The translations under genes were made by a program, and so were the position numbers. This document shows positions 36,289 to 45,439 of a stretch of DNA of 64,000 bases, piece by piece. Source of the stretch: Brevibacterium sp. 239c (GTDB lineage Bacteria > Actinomycetota > Actinomycetes > Actinomycetales > Brevibacteriaceae); assembly GCF_900169365.1 (NCBI RefSeq), contig NZ_FXZH01000012.1, positions 62,001-126,000 of the forward strand. The letters run 5' to 3'. The notes under the pieces are model-generated. The model was not told the origin of the DNA. It saw only the letters and a list, made by a program, of their open reading frames with translations, and searched no databases. Positions within the stretch are counted from its first letter, which is position 1. Each line of letters opens with the position of its first letter.

Positions 36289-36969
36289 GTGAATGATCTG
36301 CTGACGCTGCCCTGGGAGACCGCCGACGACGCTTCTCCGATCGCTGCGCGGATGGCGGCCTGGGCCGCTCGCGAGGTGATCGAACAGCGGTATGAACCTG
36401 GAATGCTCCTCACCGAGGCTGATCTCGCCGAGGCGCAGAAGGCCAGCCGCACCCCGGCCCGGGAGGCTATGCTCCAACTCGAGCGGTGGCGCTTGGTCCG
36501 ACTCGTGCCCAAGAAAGGGGCCATCGTCACAACGGTCACCGGCGAGGAGCGGCGGGACCTGTTGGCCGTGCGCGCCATGTTCGAAATCGACGCAGTCCAT
36601 GCCCTGAGTGCCGACGCCGAGGTGATGGAGGCCTTGGCGGCAGACCTGCAGTTCCTCCTTGGTCGGCAGCGCGAGGCTCTGAGCGGCGACTCCTCGCTGG
36701 ATTTCGCGAGCAGTGACTACGCCTTCCATGCCCGCATCATTCGCAGCGGCCGGAACGCAGTCACCGACGAACTGCTCTCCACCATCGGCCCCCGCCTGGC
36801 TCGCCTGACTTACCAGGCCGTCATCGATCTGCCCTCGGCTCTCGAAGACCTCTTCGCCGACCACGAACAGCTCACCGAATGCGCCTGCCAAGGAGATTCC
36901 CCACGATTTACGAGACTCGTCCGCCAGCACATCGATCACGGTCACTTCCAGCAGAACCGGACCCGATGA
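36289..36969 (+). CDS. GntR-family (FadR/FCD) transcriptional regulator
   Basis: 226 residues. Winged HTH near residues 20-75 (LTEADLAEAQKASRTPAREA, then RLVRLVPKKGAIVT) and a C-terminal FCD helical domain with metal-binding-type histidines (SDYAFHARIIRSG, and a C-terminal RQHIDHGH). The GTG at 36289 has no ribosome binding site, matching a leaderless mRNA. It overlaps the following MFS gene by 4 bases (ATGA), so regulator and transporter are one operon. Ligand is likely a carboxylic acid, as is common in this subfamily. Confidence 0.9.
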   Translation: MNDLLTLPWETADDASPIAARMAAWAAREVIEQRYEPGMLLTEADLAEAQKASRTPAREAMLQLERWRLVRLVPKKGAIVTTVTGEERRDLLAVRAMFEIDAVHALSADAEVMEALAADLQFLLGRQREALSGDSSLDFASSDYAFHARIIRSGRNAVTDELLSTIGPRLARLTYQAVIDLPSALEDLFADHEQLTECACQGDSPRFTRLVRQHIDHGHFQQNRTR

Positions 36970-38234
36970 CACCCGATCCAGCGGTGACCTCAGACTCGGC
37001 CACGCCGACGCCCGGCCCGACAGCGATGCCCCCTGAACCCGTCCGTCGCCGAGGCGGTGCCTGGCTTCGCGTTGCACCTGCCATCTTCCTGCTTGCTTGG
37101 GGCGGCAATCACTTCACCCCGCTCGTCCATATGTACGAGGAAGATGGAGGATACGCGGTCTGGCAGGCCAATCTTCTCCTGGGCATGTACGTCGGCGGGC
37201 TGATCCCGGGACTTCTGATCGCCTCGGCGATATCGGATCGTCGCGGACGCAAACCCGTGCTCATCGTCGGCACCATTGCGGCGTTGGTCGGCAGTGTGCT
37301 CCTCGGCATCGGCTTCGACCTCTTCTGGCTTCTGTGTCTGGGCCGGGTGCTCGCCGGTGCGGGCGTCGGCGTGGCGATGTCGGTGGGCACGAGCTGGATC
37401 AAGGAACTCTCGATGCCGCCCTTCGACCACAAGGCCGGAATCACAGCAGGAGCTCGCCGCCCGGCACTGACTCTGACCCTGGGATTCGCCGTCGGTGCCG
37501 CGGTCACCGGATGCCTGGCACAATGGGGGCCAGTCCCCGAGGCGACACCCTATGCGGTGCACGGACTGCTCAGCATCGTGGCCCTGGCCATCCTGTTCGC
37601 CGCGCCGGAGTCTCTGTCGCGGGAACAGCGGAGCTCTCAACACTGGTGGAGAGGCCTGCGCGTTCCCCTGGTGGGACACCGCACGTTCGTGCGCCTCATT
37701 GCCCCTGCGGCTCCCTGGGTCTTCGGTGCAGCGGGCATCGCCTACGCTGTGATGCCGGCACTGGTCCAGGACGAGCTGGGGGAGTGGACGACCCTCTACG
37801 CAACCGTGCTCACCGTCGTCACCCTCGGTGCCGGGGCGCTCGTGCAGAACAGCGTTCCCCGGATCAACCGGTGGACGGGCGGGCGCGCACTCGTCGTCGG
37901 CCTCGTGCTCATGACCCTCGGGATGGCGCTCGCCGTGGTCGCGTCCCTGGTCGCGGATCCAGTCCTCGCCCTGGTCGTGGCCATCGTGCTCGGCATCGCC
38001 TACGGCATCTGCGTGGTGGCCGGTCTGGTCATCGTCCAGGCCATCGCCGAACCGGACGACCTGGCCGGCATCACCGGCGTCTACTATTCGCTGGCCTACT
38101 CCGGGTTCCTGCTGCCTACAGTGCTCGCGGCCCTGCTGCCGGTCATGCCCTACAGCCTCTCCTTGGCTGGGGTTGCCGTGATCTGCCTGCTCTGTCTTGG
38201 CGCTGTGGCGCGCGCCTCGAACCGGCCGGGGTGA
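36966..38234 (+). CDS. MFS transporter
   Basis: 422 residues, about 12 transmembrane segments after a Pro/Thr-rich cytoplasmic N-terminus of about 35 residues. DRRGRKPVLIVGTI is motif A between segments 2 and 3. The ATG at 36966 overlaps the gntR stop (ATGA), so it is translationally coupled. Substrate cannot be deduced; co-transcription with an FCD-type GntR suggests a sugar acid or carboxylate, or efflux of one. Confidence 0.9.
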   Translation: MTPDPAVTSDSATPTPGPTAMPPEPVRRRGGAWLRVAPAIFLLAWGGNHFTPLVHMYEEDGGYAVWQANLLLGMYVGGLIPGLLIASAISDRRGRKPVLIVGTIAALVGSVLLGIGFDLFWLLCLGRVLAGAGVGVAMSVGTSWIKELSMPPFDHKAGITAGARRPALTLTLGFAVGAAVTGCLAQWGPVPEATPYAVHGLLSIVALAILFAAPESLSREQRSSQHWWRGLRVPLVGHRTFVRLIAPAAPWVFGAAGIAYAVMPALVQDELGEWTTLYATVLTVVTLGAGALVQNSVPRINRWTGGRALVVGLVLMTLGMALAVVASLVADPVLALVVAIVLGIAYGICVVAGLVIVQAIAEPDDLAGITGVYYSLAYSGFLLPTVLAALLPVMPYSLSLAGVAVICLLCLGAVARASNRPG

Positions 38235-38330
38235 GAGACGCGGACCGACCGACGCCCCTTGCCACGGGCAACTAGGATGAAAACGGAATCCTCACCACGC
38301 AGACGAATCGATGACGATGGAGGTGCCGCT

Positions 38331-39677
38331 ATGAGCCAGGAACCGCCGTCACTGTTTGAACCTGACGAGGCAGGTCGTCCCCTTGCCGATAGATTGCGCC
38401 CGAAGACACTCGAAGACGTGCTCGGACAAGAGCACCTGCTCGGACATGACGCCCCCATCGGCCGGATGGTCGACGAACGCCGACTGGTCTCCATGGTGCT
38501 GTGGGGGCCACCAGGCTGTGGGAAGACAACCATTGCGCGACTCCTCGCTGAGCGAACAAACCTCGTCTTCGAATCGGTTTCAGCGACCTTCTCCGGTGTC
38601 GCCGAACTCCGCAAAGTCTTCCAATCAGCTGCCAAGCGCCGCGAGATCGGCCAGGGCACGATGCTGTTCGTTGACGAGATCCACCGCTTCAATCGCGCCC
38701 AGCAGGATTCCTTCCTCCCCTACGTGGAAGACGGCACGGTCGTGCTCGTCGGTGCGACCACGGAGAACCCCAGCTTCGAACTCAACTCAGCATTGCTCTC
38801 CCGCTCCCAGGTCTTCGTCCTCAGACGACTCAACGAGCAGACACTGACCACACTCATCGAACGTGCCGAAGCGGCCACGGGAAGATCACTTCCTGTTGAC
38901 GCGCAGGCCCGGCAGGCGATGGTGGCGATGGCCGACGGTGACGGTCGATACCTGCTCAACCTCATCGAACAGCTCCAAACAGTCAGCGGGACACTTGACC
39001 CTTCTGCCTTAGCCGAGCTGGTTCAGCAGCGCGCACCGATCTACGACAAAGGCCAGGAAGGCCACTACAACCTCATCTCCGCCCTGCACAAGGCGATGCG
39101 CGGCTCCGACCCAGACGCGTCACTGTACTGGTTGGCACGAATGCTCGACGGGGGTGAAGATCCGCTCTACATCGCCCGACGTCTGGTGAGGTTCGCCAAC
39201 GAAGACATCGCGATCGCCGACCCGCAAGCCGTCCAGCAAGCGCTGGCGGCATGGGACGTCTACGAGCGTCTCGGATCTCCAGAAGGTGAGCTCGCCATCG
39301 CCCAAGCCGTCGTCTACCTCGCAACCGCACCGAAATCCATCGCCGTCTACCGTGGATTCAACGCAGCAAAGAAGCTCGCGAAGCAGACGGGGTCTCTCAT
39401 GCCACCGGCAAATATCCTCAACGCCCCGACGAAGCTGATGAAGAATCTCGGTTATGGAGAAGGATACGAGTACGATCCCGACCGGCCCGGAGGTTTCTCG
39501 GGGGCGAACTATTTTCCCGAGGATATGGAGCCGCAGAGGGTGTACCGGCCCACCGGCAATGGCTACGAACGCGTCATCGCCGAAAAACTGGCCGAATGGC
39601 ACCGGTTGCGTGCTGAGAGACGGATGCAGGAAGACGAGAAAGACCAGGAAGCGCAGGACGGCGGAACCGAGATCTGA
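38331..39677 (+). CDS. rarA: Replication-associated recombination protein A (AAA+ ATPase)
   Basis: 448 residues, RarA/MgsA/WRNIP1 family. It acts at stalled replication forks with SSB. Walker A is GPPGCGKTT at residues 59-67 and Walker B FVDEIHRFNR with D115/E116. LADRLRPKTLEDVLGQEHLLG and FLPYVEDGTVVLVGATTENP are family signatures, and the C-terminal tetramerisation region ends in an acidic tail. The ATG at 38331 follows GGAGG; an in-frame start at 38259 adds 24 residues with no similarity. The flanking genes are unrelated. Confidence 0.95.
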   Translation: MSQEPPSLFEPDEAGRPLADRLRPKTLEDVLGQEHLLGHDAPIGRMVDERRLVSMVLWGPPGCGKTTIARLLAERTNLVFESVSATFSGVAELRKVFQSAAKRREIGQGTMLFVDEIHRFNRAQQDSFLPYVEDGTVVLVGATTENPSFELNSALLSRSQVFVLRRLNEQTLTTLIERAEAATGRSLPVDAQARQAMVAMADGDGRYLLNLIEQLQTVSGTLDPSALAELVQQRAPIYDKGQEGHYNLISALHKAMRGSDPDASLYWLARMLDGGEDPLYIARRLVRFANEDIAIADPQAVQQALAAWDVYERLGSPEGELAIAQAVVYLATAPKSIAVYRGFNAAKKLAKQTGSLMPPANILNAPTKLMKNLGYGEGYEYDPDRPGGFSGANYFPEDMEPQRVYRPTGNGYERVIAEKLAEWHRLRAERRMQEDEKDQEAQDGGTEI

Positions 39678-39758
39678 GCACTGAGGTCACCTCGGCGCGC
39701 CCAGTGACGATATTCAACGACGACAACAGCTCGCAACGACCAGATAGGGATCGACACT

Positions 39759-41468
39759 ATGCTCGGACAATCACACCAGAAGCCGTCACCAGCCGTCAGC
39801 GCCTTCAACGACATCATGGGCAAACACCACGTGCTCACCTCGGCCCGGGCGACAGCACCATTCGCCAAAGGCAATCGCTTCGGCGGCGGCAATGTGCTCG
39901 CCGTCCTCAAGCCGGGCAGCCTCGTCGACATGTGGCGGGCCCTGCAGGTCTGCGTCGATCACGACCTCATCGTCATACCGCAGTCGGCGAACACCGGACT
40001 GACCGGCGGGTCGGGACCCGGCGATCAGGACTATGACCGTGAGATCGTCATCATATCCACTCTGCGCATCAACGAGATCCACCTCATCAACGACGCTCGT
40101 GAAGCCGTCTGCCTGGCAGGCTCGACGCTCTTCGAACTCGACGACGCCCTGGCCGCCCACGACCGTGAACCACATTCGGTCATCGGCTCATCCTCGATCG
40201 GTGCGTCGGTCGTCGGTGGCATCGCGAATAACTCCGGAGGCAGCCAGATCCGCAAGGGTCCGGCGTTCACGAAGCATGCCATCTTCGCCCGAGTCAACGA
40301 CGAAGGCAAGGTCGAACTCGTCAACCACCTCGGCGTCGAACTCGGTGACGATCCCGCGCACATCCTCGACAAGCTCCAGCGCGGCGACTGGGCTCCCGCG
40401 GATGTCACGCCGCCGCCGGAGGACGCCACGGAGACCGAATACGGCGAGCACGTCCGCAAGATCGCCGACTCTCCCGCACGCTACAACGCCAACCCGAAAT
40501 TCCTCCACGAAGCGTCCGGGTCGGCGGGTAAGCTCATGGTCTTCGCCGTGCGCACCCGCACCTTCCCCAAGCAGAAGGAATCGACGACCTTCTACATCGG
40601 CACCGACAGCCCTGCCGAGCTCGAGGCCCTGCGCCGGGCGATACTGACCTCGGACATGCCGCTGCCGATCTCCGGCGAGTACATGGGACGGCCCTCCTTC
40701 GATCTCGCAGAGAAGTACGGCAAGGACACGTTCGTCTCCGTCAAGCACGCCGGCAGCCGCGAACAGATCAAGCTCTTCGCGTTGAAGAACTGGGCGAACG
40801 GGGTCTTCGCCAAACTGCCGTTCTTCGGCCAGACAGTCGCCGATTCCATCGCCCAAGGCGCGTTCAGCCTGCTGCCGCAGCAGTTGCCGGACCGAATGCT
40901 GGAGTACCGCGACCGCTTCGAACACCACCTTCTGCTTGTCGTCAGCGGTGACCAGAAGCAGAGGACCGAGGAGTTCCTCACGACCTTCTTCGCCGAGGCG
41001 AGCCATGACGGTGACTTCTTCATCTGCACTGCCGATGAGGCTCAATCGGCCATGCTCCACCGTTTCGGTGCCGCCAGCGCGGCAACCCGGTACTTCAACC
41101 TCAACCGTGACGACTCGTCGGACATGATCACCTTCGATGTCGCACTGCGTCGGGACGAGGATGACTGGCTCGAGGTGCTGCCACCGGAGATCGCCGAGCA
41201 GCTGCACATCAGCTCCTACTATGGTCACTTCTTCTGCCACGTCCTCCATCAGGACCACGTGGCGAAGAAGGGTGTCGACCCGGTCGCGTTGAAGAAGCAG
41301 ATGATGGCGCTGCTTGAGGAACGAGGTGCCGCGGTTCCTGCCGAGCACAACTACGGTCGCCTCTACCGTGTGCCGCCGGAGATGGAAGCTCACTTCAAGG
41401 AACTCGACCCGTGCAATGTCTTCAACCCCGGTGTCGGTGACACCTCGCCGCACAAGAATTGGGCCTGA
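39759..41468 (+). CDS. dld: Quinone-dependent D-lactate dehydrogenase
   Basis: 569 residues, FAD-dependent peripheral membrane enzyme of the E. coli Dld type. It oxidises D-lactate to pyruvate and feeds electrons to quinone. The FAD-binding PCMH domain has VIPQSANTGLTGGSGP and SSIGASVVGGIANNSGGSQI; the lactate-dehydrogenase membrane-binding domain follows (FHRFGAASAATRYFNLN, then HYNGRLY-like EHNYGRLYRVP near the C-terminus). ATAGGGATCG precedes the ATG. It may support growth on lactate. No lactate permease is adjacent. Confidence 0.94.
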   Translation: MLGQSHQKPSPAVSAFNDIMGKHHVLTSARATAPFAKGNRFGGGNVLAVLKPGSLVDMWRALQVCVDHDLIVIPQSANTGLTGGSGPGDQDYDREIVIISTLRINEIHLINDAREAVCLAGSTLFELDDALAAHDREPHSVIGSSSIGASVVGGIANNSGGSQIRKGPAFTKHAIFARVNDEGKVELVNHLGVELGDDPAHILDKLQRGDWAPADVTPPPEDATETEYGEHVRKIADSPARYNANPKFLHEASGSAGKLMVFAVRTRTFPKQKESTTFYIGTDSPAELEALRRAILTSDMPLPISGEYMGRPSFDLAEKYGKDTFVSVKHAGSREQIKLFALKNWANGVFAKLPFFGQTVADSIAQGAFSLLPQQLPDRMLEYRDRFEHHLLLVVSGDQKQRTEEFLTTFFAEASHDGDFFICTADEAQSAMLHRFGAASAATRYFNLNRDDSSDMITFDVALRRDEDDWLEVLPPEIAEQLHISSYYGHFFCHVLHQDHVAKKGVDPVALKKQMMALLEERGAAVPAEHNYGRLYRVPPEMEAHFKELDPCNVFNPGVGDTSPHKNWA

Positions 41469-41513
41469 CCGTAGGCACATGCTGCTGAGCGATCAAGCGG
41501 AGTTCTCCGTGGA

Positions 41514-42767
41514 CTATTCGACAGATCGCTTGGTGATCTGTCTGTCGCGGAGGGCGTCGCCGAGGGGACGGCGGTCAAGGATCTGCAACCGCCACCAATT
41601 CATCGCTTTGAACATTCCGGACCCGATTGTGCCGACGATGCGACCTGATTCGTCTGTGTAGGCGGCAACGAATCGGTGGTCCTCAAGATTTCCCTCGACC
41701 ACGTGAAATCCGCTGTCACGGGAGGGGAAGCCGAAGCTGCGCAGTTTGAGATCGTACTGGTCGGACCAGAAGTACGGGACGGACTTCGCCGAGGTCGGCG
41801 TGAGTTCCAGGATGTCGCGTACGCAGGAGAGAGCGTGCTCATTCGCGGTCTGCCGATGCTCCACGCGCACGTGGCGTTCCTGTGTGGGATCCCACCATGC
41901 AGCGACGTCGCCGATGGCCCAGACATCATCGGTGGCGCGTCCACTCGCATCACAGCGCACACCACCGGCGCCGGGCTCATTCGACGCGGTCAGGGGAACC
42001 GAGCTTGACCGCAGCCAATCAACGGCAGGCCGGGCTCCCACGGCGACGAGAATCGCATCCGCAGATACCGTTCTTCCATCGTCGAGTGTGACTCCGGTGG
42101 CCTGCCCCATACCGTCCTCGATGGAGCTGACGCCATGTCCGAGTTCAAGCTTGACTCCATGGTGGCGATGCAGCTCGGCGATCATGGATCCGATCTCGTC
42201 GCCGACCACATTCTGCATCGGCAGTTCGAGAGGATCGATCAACGTGACCTCTTTGCCCAGCGAGCGAGCGACGGCGGCGACTTCTGCGCCGAGGAATCCT
42301 GCGCCGATGACTGCGAGTCGTTGGGCCGTCTCCAAACCGGTTTGCAGAGTCAGAGCGTCGTCAAGAGTGCGCATCACGTGGACACCGTCGAGATGGTGTC
42401 CGAACGGCAGCTCTCGTGCGGTGACTCCAGTGGCGATGATCAAAGCGTCATACGCGATCTGCTCGCCGGATTGGAGGGTGAGCTGATGGGCTGCGACATC
42501 TGCTGAGGCGACTCTGGTGCAGAGGCGCAGCGTCACATCGGCATCGGCCAGCAGTTCACCGGTGCGCAGCTCGGCCTTTTCGGGCAACCAGGTACCGGCC
42601 AATATCTGTTTGGACAGTGGTGGTCTGTCGTAGGGCATATGGCGTTCCTCGCCGAAGATCAGGATCTCTCCGGTGTGGCCTTGAGCCCGCAGTGCATCGG
42701 CGGCCGCGATTCCGGCGGGGCCGGCACCGACAATGACGACCTTCTTCGCTGAAACGACTCTCGTCAC
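41514..42767 (-). CDS. Ferredoxin reductase (rhodocoxin/putidaredoxin reductase-like)
   Basis: 417-residue NAD(P)H-dependent FAD oxidoreductase. VVIVGAGPAGIAAADAL near residue 11 binds FAD. MPYDRPPLSKQIL, then VIGAGFLGAEVAAVAR (NAD motif) and DVWAIGDVAAWWDP are typical. The GTG at 42767 overlaps the stop of the ferredoxin gene (GTGA), which fixes the start; an earlier start at 42800 would lie inside the ferredoxin. The pair looks like an electron-supply module for a cytochrome P450 or other oxygenase, but none is encoded here. Confidence 0.92.
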   Translation of the reverse strand: MTRVVSAKKVVIVGAGPAGIAAADALRAQGHTGEILIFGEERHMPYDRPPLSKQILAGTWLPEKAELRTGELLADADVTLRLCTRVASADVAAHQLTLQSGEQIAYDALIIATGVTARELPFGHHLDGVHVMRTLDDALTLQTGLETAQRLAVIGAGFLGAEVAAVARSLGKEVTLIDPLELPMQNVVGDEIGSMIAELHRHHGVKLELGHGVSSIEDGMGQATGVTLDDGRTVSADAILVAVGARPAVDWLRSSSVPLTASNEPGAGGVRCDASGRATDDVWAIGDVAAWWDPTQERHVRVEHRQTANEHALSCVRDILELTPTSAKSVPYFWSDQYDLKLRSFGFPSRDSGFHVVEGNLEDHRFVAAYTDESGRIVGTIGSGMFKAMNWWRLQILDRRPLGDALRDRQITKRSVE

Positions 42768-42961
42768 TTTTTGTGAATGCGGATTGCGGCGGCAGGACAC
42801 AGTGCTTCCGCCTCCTTGGCGGAGCTCTCCTGTTCGGGAGAGGGATTCTCCTCAAGCAGAAAAGCCACTCCGTCATCATCCCGCTGGTCGAATAAGTCCG
42901 GGGCTGTGATGACGCAGTTTCCAGCCCCGATGCACGCGTCTTGGTCCAGTTCGATTCTCAA
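42764..42961 (-). CDS. [3Fe-4S] ferredoxin, P450-type
   Basis: 65 residues. Cysteines C10, C16 and C55 follow the pattern CIGAGNC ... CPAAAI, with Ala at the position of the fourth ligand, as in 3Fe-4S ferredoxins that serve P450s. GGAGGATCT precedes the ATG on the minus strand. It is first in a two-gene operon with the ferredoxin reductase. Upstream are a 16-bp tandem repeat containing TTGAC and a GTTGAC/GTCAAC palindrome, suggesting a regulated promoter. Confidence 0.92.
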   Translation of the reverse strand: MRIELDQDACIGAGNCVITAPDLFDQRDDDGVAFLLEENPSPEQESSAKEAEALCPAAAIRIHKK

Positions 42962-42974
42962 CAGATCCTCCTAC

Positions 42975-42987
42975 GTTGACCGTCAAC
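42975..42987. promoter_or_regulatory. Operator-like palindrome upstream of the ferredoxin operon
   Basis: GTTGAC-C-GTCAAC is a perfect 6-1-6 palindrome 13 bp upstream of the ferredoxin start codon. It lies between the likely promoter and the ribosome binding site, as expected for a repressor site (TetR type is common for such operons). No regulator gene is adjacent. Confidence 0.5.
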
Positions 42988-42992
42988 TACTC

Positions 42993-43024
42993 GTCAAGCG
43001 ACTGATTTGTCAAGCGACTGATTT
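42993..43024 (-). repeat. Two perfect 16-bp direct repeats in a promoter region
   Basis: GTCAAGCGACTGATTT occurs at 42993-43008 and again at 43009-43024. On the minus strand each carries CTTGAC, a -35-like hexamer. TTGACA followed after 17 nt by GTAGTT gives a plausible promoter for the ferredoxin operon. Duplication of a -35 box or of an activator site is possible. Confidence 0.6.
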
Positions 43025-43100
43025 GGGGGAGAAGCATCACTCACATTATAGGTGCCGCGACTTCCCGCGCCTCTTTGTTCACTCTTCATGCAGTCTTCGC

Positions 43101-43667
43101 TCACTCTTCGTCTTCGATATCTGCCGCGCTCTCCTCCTCGAGGCGCGCTCGTTTGAGCTTGCGGTGTCTTAAGACGGCGAATGCGGTGAGGGCGATGACT
43201 ATGCCGATAATCGCGCCGGTGACAAACGAGCCGTTGCTGGCTCCAACCAGCGGTGACCCAAGACCGACATCGATCAGGGGGTGGCCGGTGGTCTGCTGGA
43301 AGGCGATTGCGGCCACCCAAGCGGCGGTGAATACTGCTGATACGGCGTAGGAGACAACGATCCGTTTATTGGCTGCCCGCGAGACCGCCAGAGTAAAATC
43401 GACACCCTCACGTTTGCAGTATGCGGGCACTGCGAGACCGGCCACTCCGGTTCCAAGGACCAAAGGGATGGTCCAGAGGCCAGCGCCGATGACGGCGAAG
43501 AGTACGGCGAGGGCGAAGAAGACGTGTGTCGAGACGACAGAGCCGAATGTATAGGCGCGGAGGATGACATCACGTTCCCGTTCATCACCCATCGAGGGAT
43601 CGTCGAGACCGGTGATTCTGTCGGCGAATGCATTGGGACGGGGTTTGCTCGCGTTGCTGTTATTCAT
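43101..43667 (-). CDS. Membrane protein paired with an XRE regulator
   Basis: 188 residues with four hydrophobic segments (THVFFALAVLFAVIGAGLW, IPLVLGTGVAGLAVPAY, VVSYAVSAVFTAAWVAAIAF, GAIIGIVIALTAFAVL) and a charged C-terminus (RHRKLKRARLEEES). AAGGAGGAATC precedes the ATG, and it overlaps the XRE gene stop by ATGA. Small XRE plus multi-pass membrane protein pairs are common in Gram-positives; the role is unclear. No enzymatic motif. Confidence 0.82.
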   Translation of the reverse strand: MNNSNASKPRPNAFADRITGLDDPSMGDERERDVILRAYTFGSVVSTHVFFALAVLFAVIGAGLWTIPLVLGTGVAGLAVPAYCKREGVDFTLAVSRAANKRIVVSYAVSAVFTAAWVAAIAFQQTTGHPLIDVGLGSPLVGASNGSFVTGAIIGIVIALTAFAVLRHRKLKRARLEEESAADIEDEE

Positions 43668-43873
43668 GATTCCTCCTTCAGCGCGAAGATCTCTTCCACG
43701 CTGGTCTCCAGGGTCCGGGCGATCCGCAGCGCCAGGTACACGCTGGGAGCATAGTCGCCACGTTCGGTGGCGATGATCGTCTGCCGCGATACGCCGGTGA
43801 GCTGGGCCAGTTGAGCCTGAGTGAGACCGACCGACTTGCGGACGTGTTTGAGGTTCGAGGTCTGAACTTCCAT
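43664..43873 (-). CDS. Small XRE-family (Cro/CI-type) DNA-binding protein
   Basis: 69 residues, almost entirely a helix-turn-helix: LKHVRKSVGLTQAQLAQLTG, then VSRQTIIATERGDYAPSVYL and LEEIF-type end SVEEIFALKEES. AGGGAG precedes the ATG on the minus strand. It is translationally coupled to the membrane protein gene. A CTTTAC/GTAAAG inverted repeat 22 bp upstream of its start is a candidate self-regulatory site. Confidence 0.92.
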   Translation of the reverse strand: MEVQTSNLKHVRKSVGLTQAQLAQLTGVSRQTIIATERGDYAPSVYLALRIARTLETSVEEIFALKEES

Positions 43874-43895
43874 CCCACTCCCTATGTCAATGATT

Positions 43896-43914
43896 CTTTA
43901 CATCAAAAGTAAAG
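43896..43914. promoter_or_regulatory. Probable operator for the XRE regulator
   Basis: CTTTAC-ATCAAAA-GTAAAG, a perfect 6-7-6 inverted repeat in an AT-rich patch upstream of the XRE gene. TTGACA-like hexamers occur nearby on the minus strand. Confidence 0.5.
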
Positions 43915-44020
43915 CATTGTTGACGTGGGTGTGTCAAAGATCGTTGACATTCGGAAGGTGTTTCGCGCTGGAGAAGGGCTTGCGGTGCAGCCGCAACCTG
44001 CTGTCCGAACCCAGTGCGCA

Positions 44021-45259
44021 CTACCCCTCGATGCGCACCTGTCGTCCTGGACGGTTGACCCGCACCTCGTGACTTGAGCGTTTCGGGTTGAGCAGCTTGA
44101 GCAGGCTCAGCGCCAGCAGCGCACCGACGATGGCGCACCCGGCGGGCAGCAGCATCGCGGTCTTGGCATTTGCCGCGTCGATGATGTTGCCGGCAATCGC
44201 CGACCCGAAGGCAACACCGAAGCCCAGCGAGGTACCCAGCCAGGCGAAAGCCTCGGTCAGGCGCCGAGGTGGTGCGAGCTGTTCGATCACTGAGTTCGCG
44301 CCGATGAGGCTCGGGGCGATCGTGAAGCCGACGAGGAACAGGATGATCGTGTAGGAGATCATGCCTTGTGCCAGCATCATCGAGCAGGCGCCGAGCGCAA
44401 GGAGGGACACGGTGATGCCGAAACGATGATGGGTGGCTGAATTCCAGTTTCGCGACCCATAGAGTGCGCCGGCGATGAGTGAGCCCAGGGCGAAGGCGCT
44501 GAGCAGGATGCCGGCCAGGGACTTCACTCCCTGCTCGTCGGCGAAGGCCACGGCAATGACGTCGATGGCGCCGAAGTTCACCCCGAGGAACACATTGACG
44601 ATGATGATCGTGAAGATGCCTGGGTTGGAAAACACGTGGCCCCTGGCCTCTGTGGTGCGTTCGATCGGTGGGGGTTCGGTCGACTTCTGCACGTAGAGCA
44701 GGGCCGAGCCGATCCCGGCGGTGAGCATCGAGAGTATGATGCCTGCCGGTGGGAACACAGCGGTGGCGAGCACTGTGGCGATGACGGGGCCGGTGACGAA
44801 GAGCAGCTCATCGGCCACGGATTCCCACGAGAATGCGGTCTGCAGCTTCTTCGGCGAATCTACGATGTGTGACCAGCGGGAACGCACCAGTGATCCGACG
44901 GAGCCGACGGTGGCACCGCCGATGCCGGCGAAGACGAAGATGAGTCCCACCCACCAGTCGGCGTAGACGGTGATGATGAGCATCAGCAGCGCGATGAGGT
45001 GCGTGATGACGATGGGCGCCATGACAGCAGCTTGACCGCGACGGTCGACAAGACGCGCGATCCCGGGCCCGGCAAGCGCTTGGATGATCATGTACACGGC
45101 GGCAACGATGCCTGCCAGACCATAGGAGCCGCTGACGCCCTGGATGAACAGAACGATTCCCAGGCCCAGAACTGCGATGGGCATACGTGCAACAAGACCG
45201 GCCAAGGAGAACTTGAGAGCACCGGGAAGAGACAGAATTTCCCGATAGTTGTTGAACAC
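44021..45259 (-). CDS. MFS transporter
   Basis: 412 residues, about 12 transmembrane segments. It begins YREILSLPGALKFSLAGLVARMP, a start seen in actinobacterial MFS proteins of unknown substrate. ARLVDRRGQAAVM resembles motif A and GVNFGAIDVIAVAFADEQG is in the second half. The start is GTG at 45259 with only a weak ribosome binding site. It ends with a basic cytoplasmic tail. Divergent from the LCP gene. Confidence 0.88.
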   Translation of the reverse strand: MFNNYREILSLPGALKFSLAGLVARMPIAVLGLGIVLFIQGVSGSYGLAGIVAAVYMIIQALAGPGIARLVDRRGQAAVMAPIVITHLIALLMLIITVYADWWVGLIFVFAGIGGATVGSVGSLVRSRWSHIVDSPKKLQTAFSWESVADELLFVTGPVIATVLATAVFPPAGIILSMLTAGIGSALLYVQKSTEPPPIERTTEARGHVFSNPGIFTIIIVNVFLGVNFGAIDVIAVAFADEQGVKSLAGILLSAFALGSLIAGALYGSRNWNSATHHRFGITVSLLALGACSMMLAQGMISYTIILFLVGFTIAPSLIGANSVIEQLAPPRRLTEAFAWLGTSLGFGVAFGSAIAGNIIDAANAKTAMLLPAGCAIVGALLALSLLKLLNPKRSSHEVRVNRPGRQVRIEG

Positions 45260-45370
45260 CAGAAAAGTCTACCCAGCGAACCAAGCCCTCACCATACGAA
45301 TACGGCGTTGTTACCGGTGAGTCGAGTCACCTCGGCGCGCAAGGTGTCAAGAAGAATGTAACAAAAGCTA

Positions 45371-45376
45371 TATAAT
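45371..45376 (+). promoter_or_regulatory. -10 element of the LCP gene promoter
   Basis: TATAAT, a consensus -10 hexamer, lies 64 bp upstream of the LCP start in an unusually AT-rich stretch. The -35 region is poor (GTCAAG with 19-bp spacing). Confidence 0.5.
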
Positions 45377-45439
45377 TGCAGAGATTGTATCTTCTCCCCG
45401 CCGGCGTTCCCGCCGCATTGACTGAAACCCGGAGTGCCG

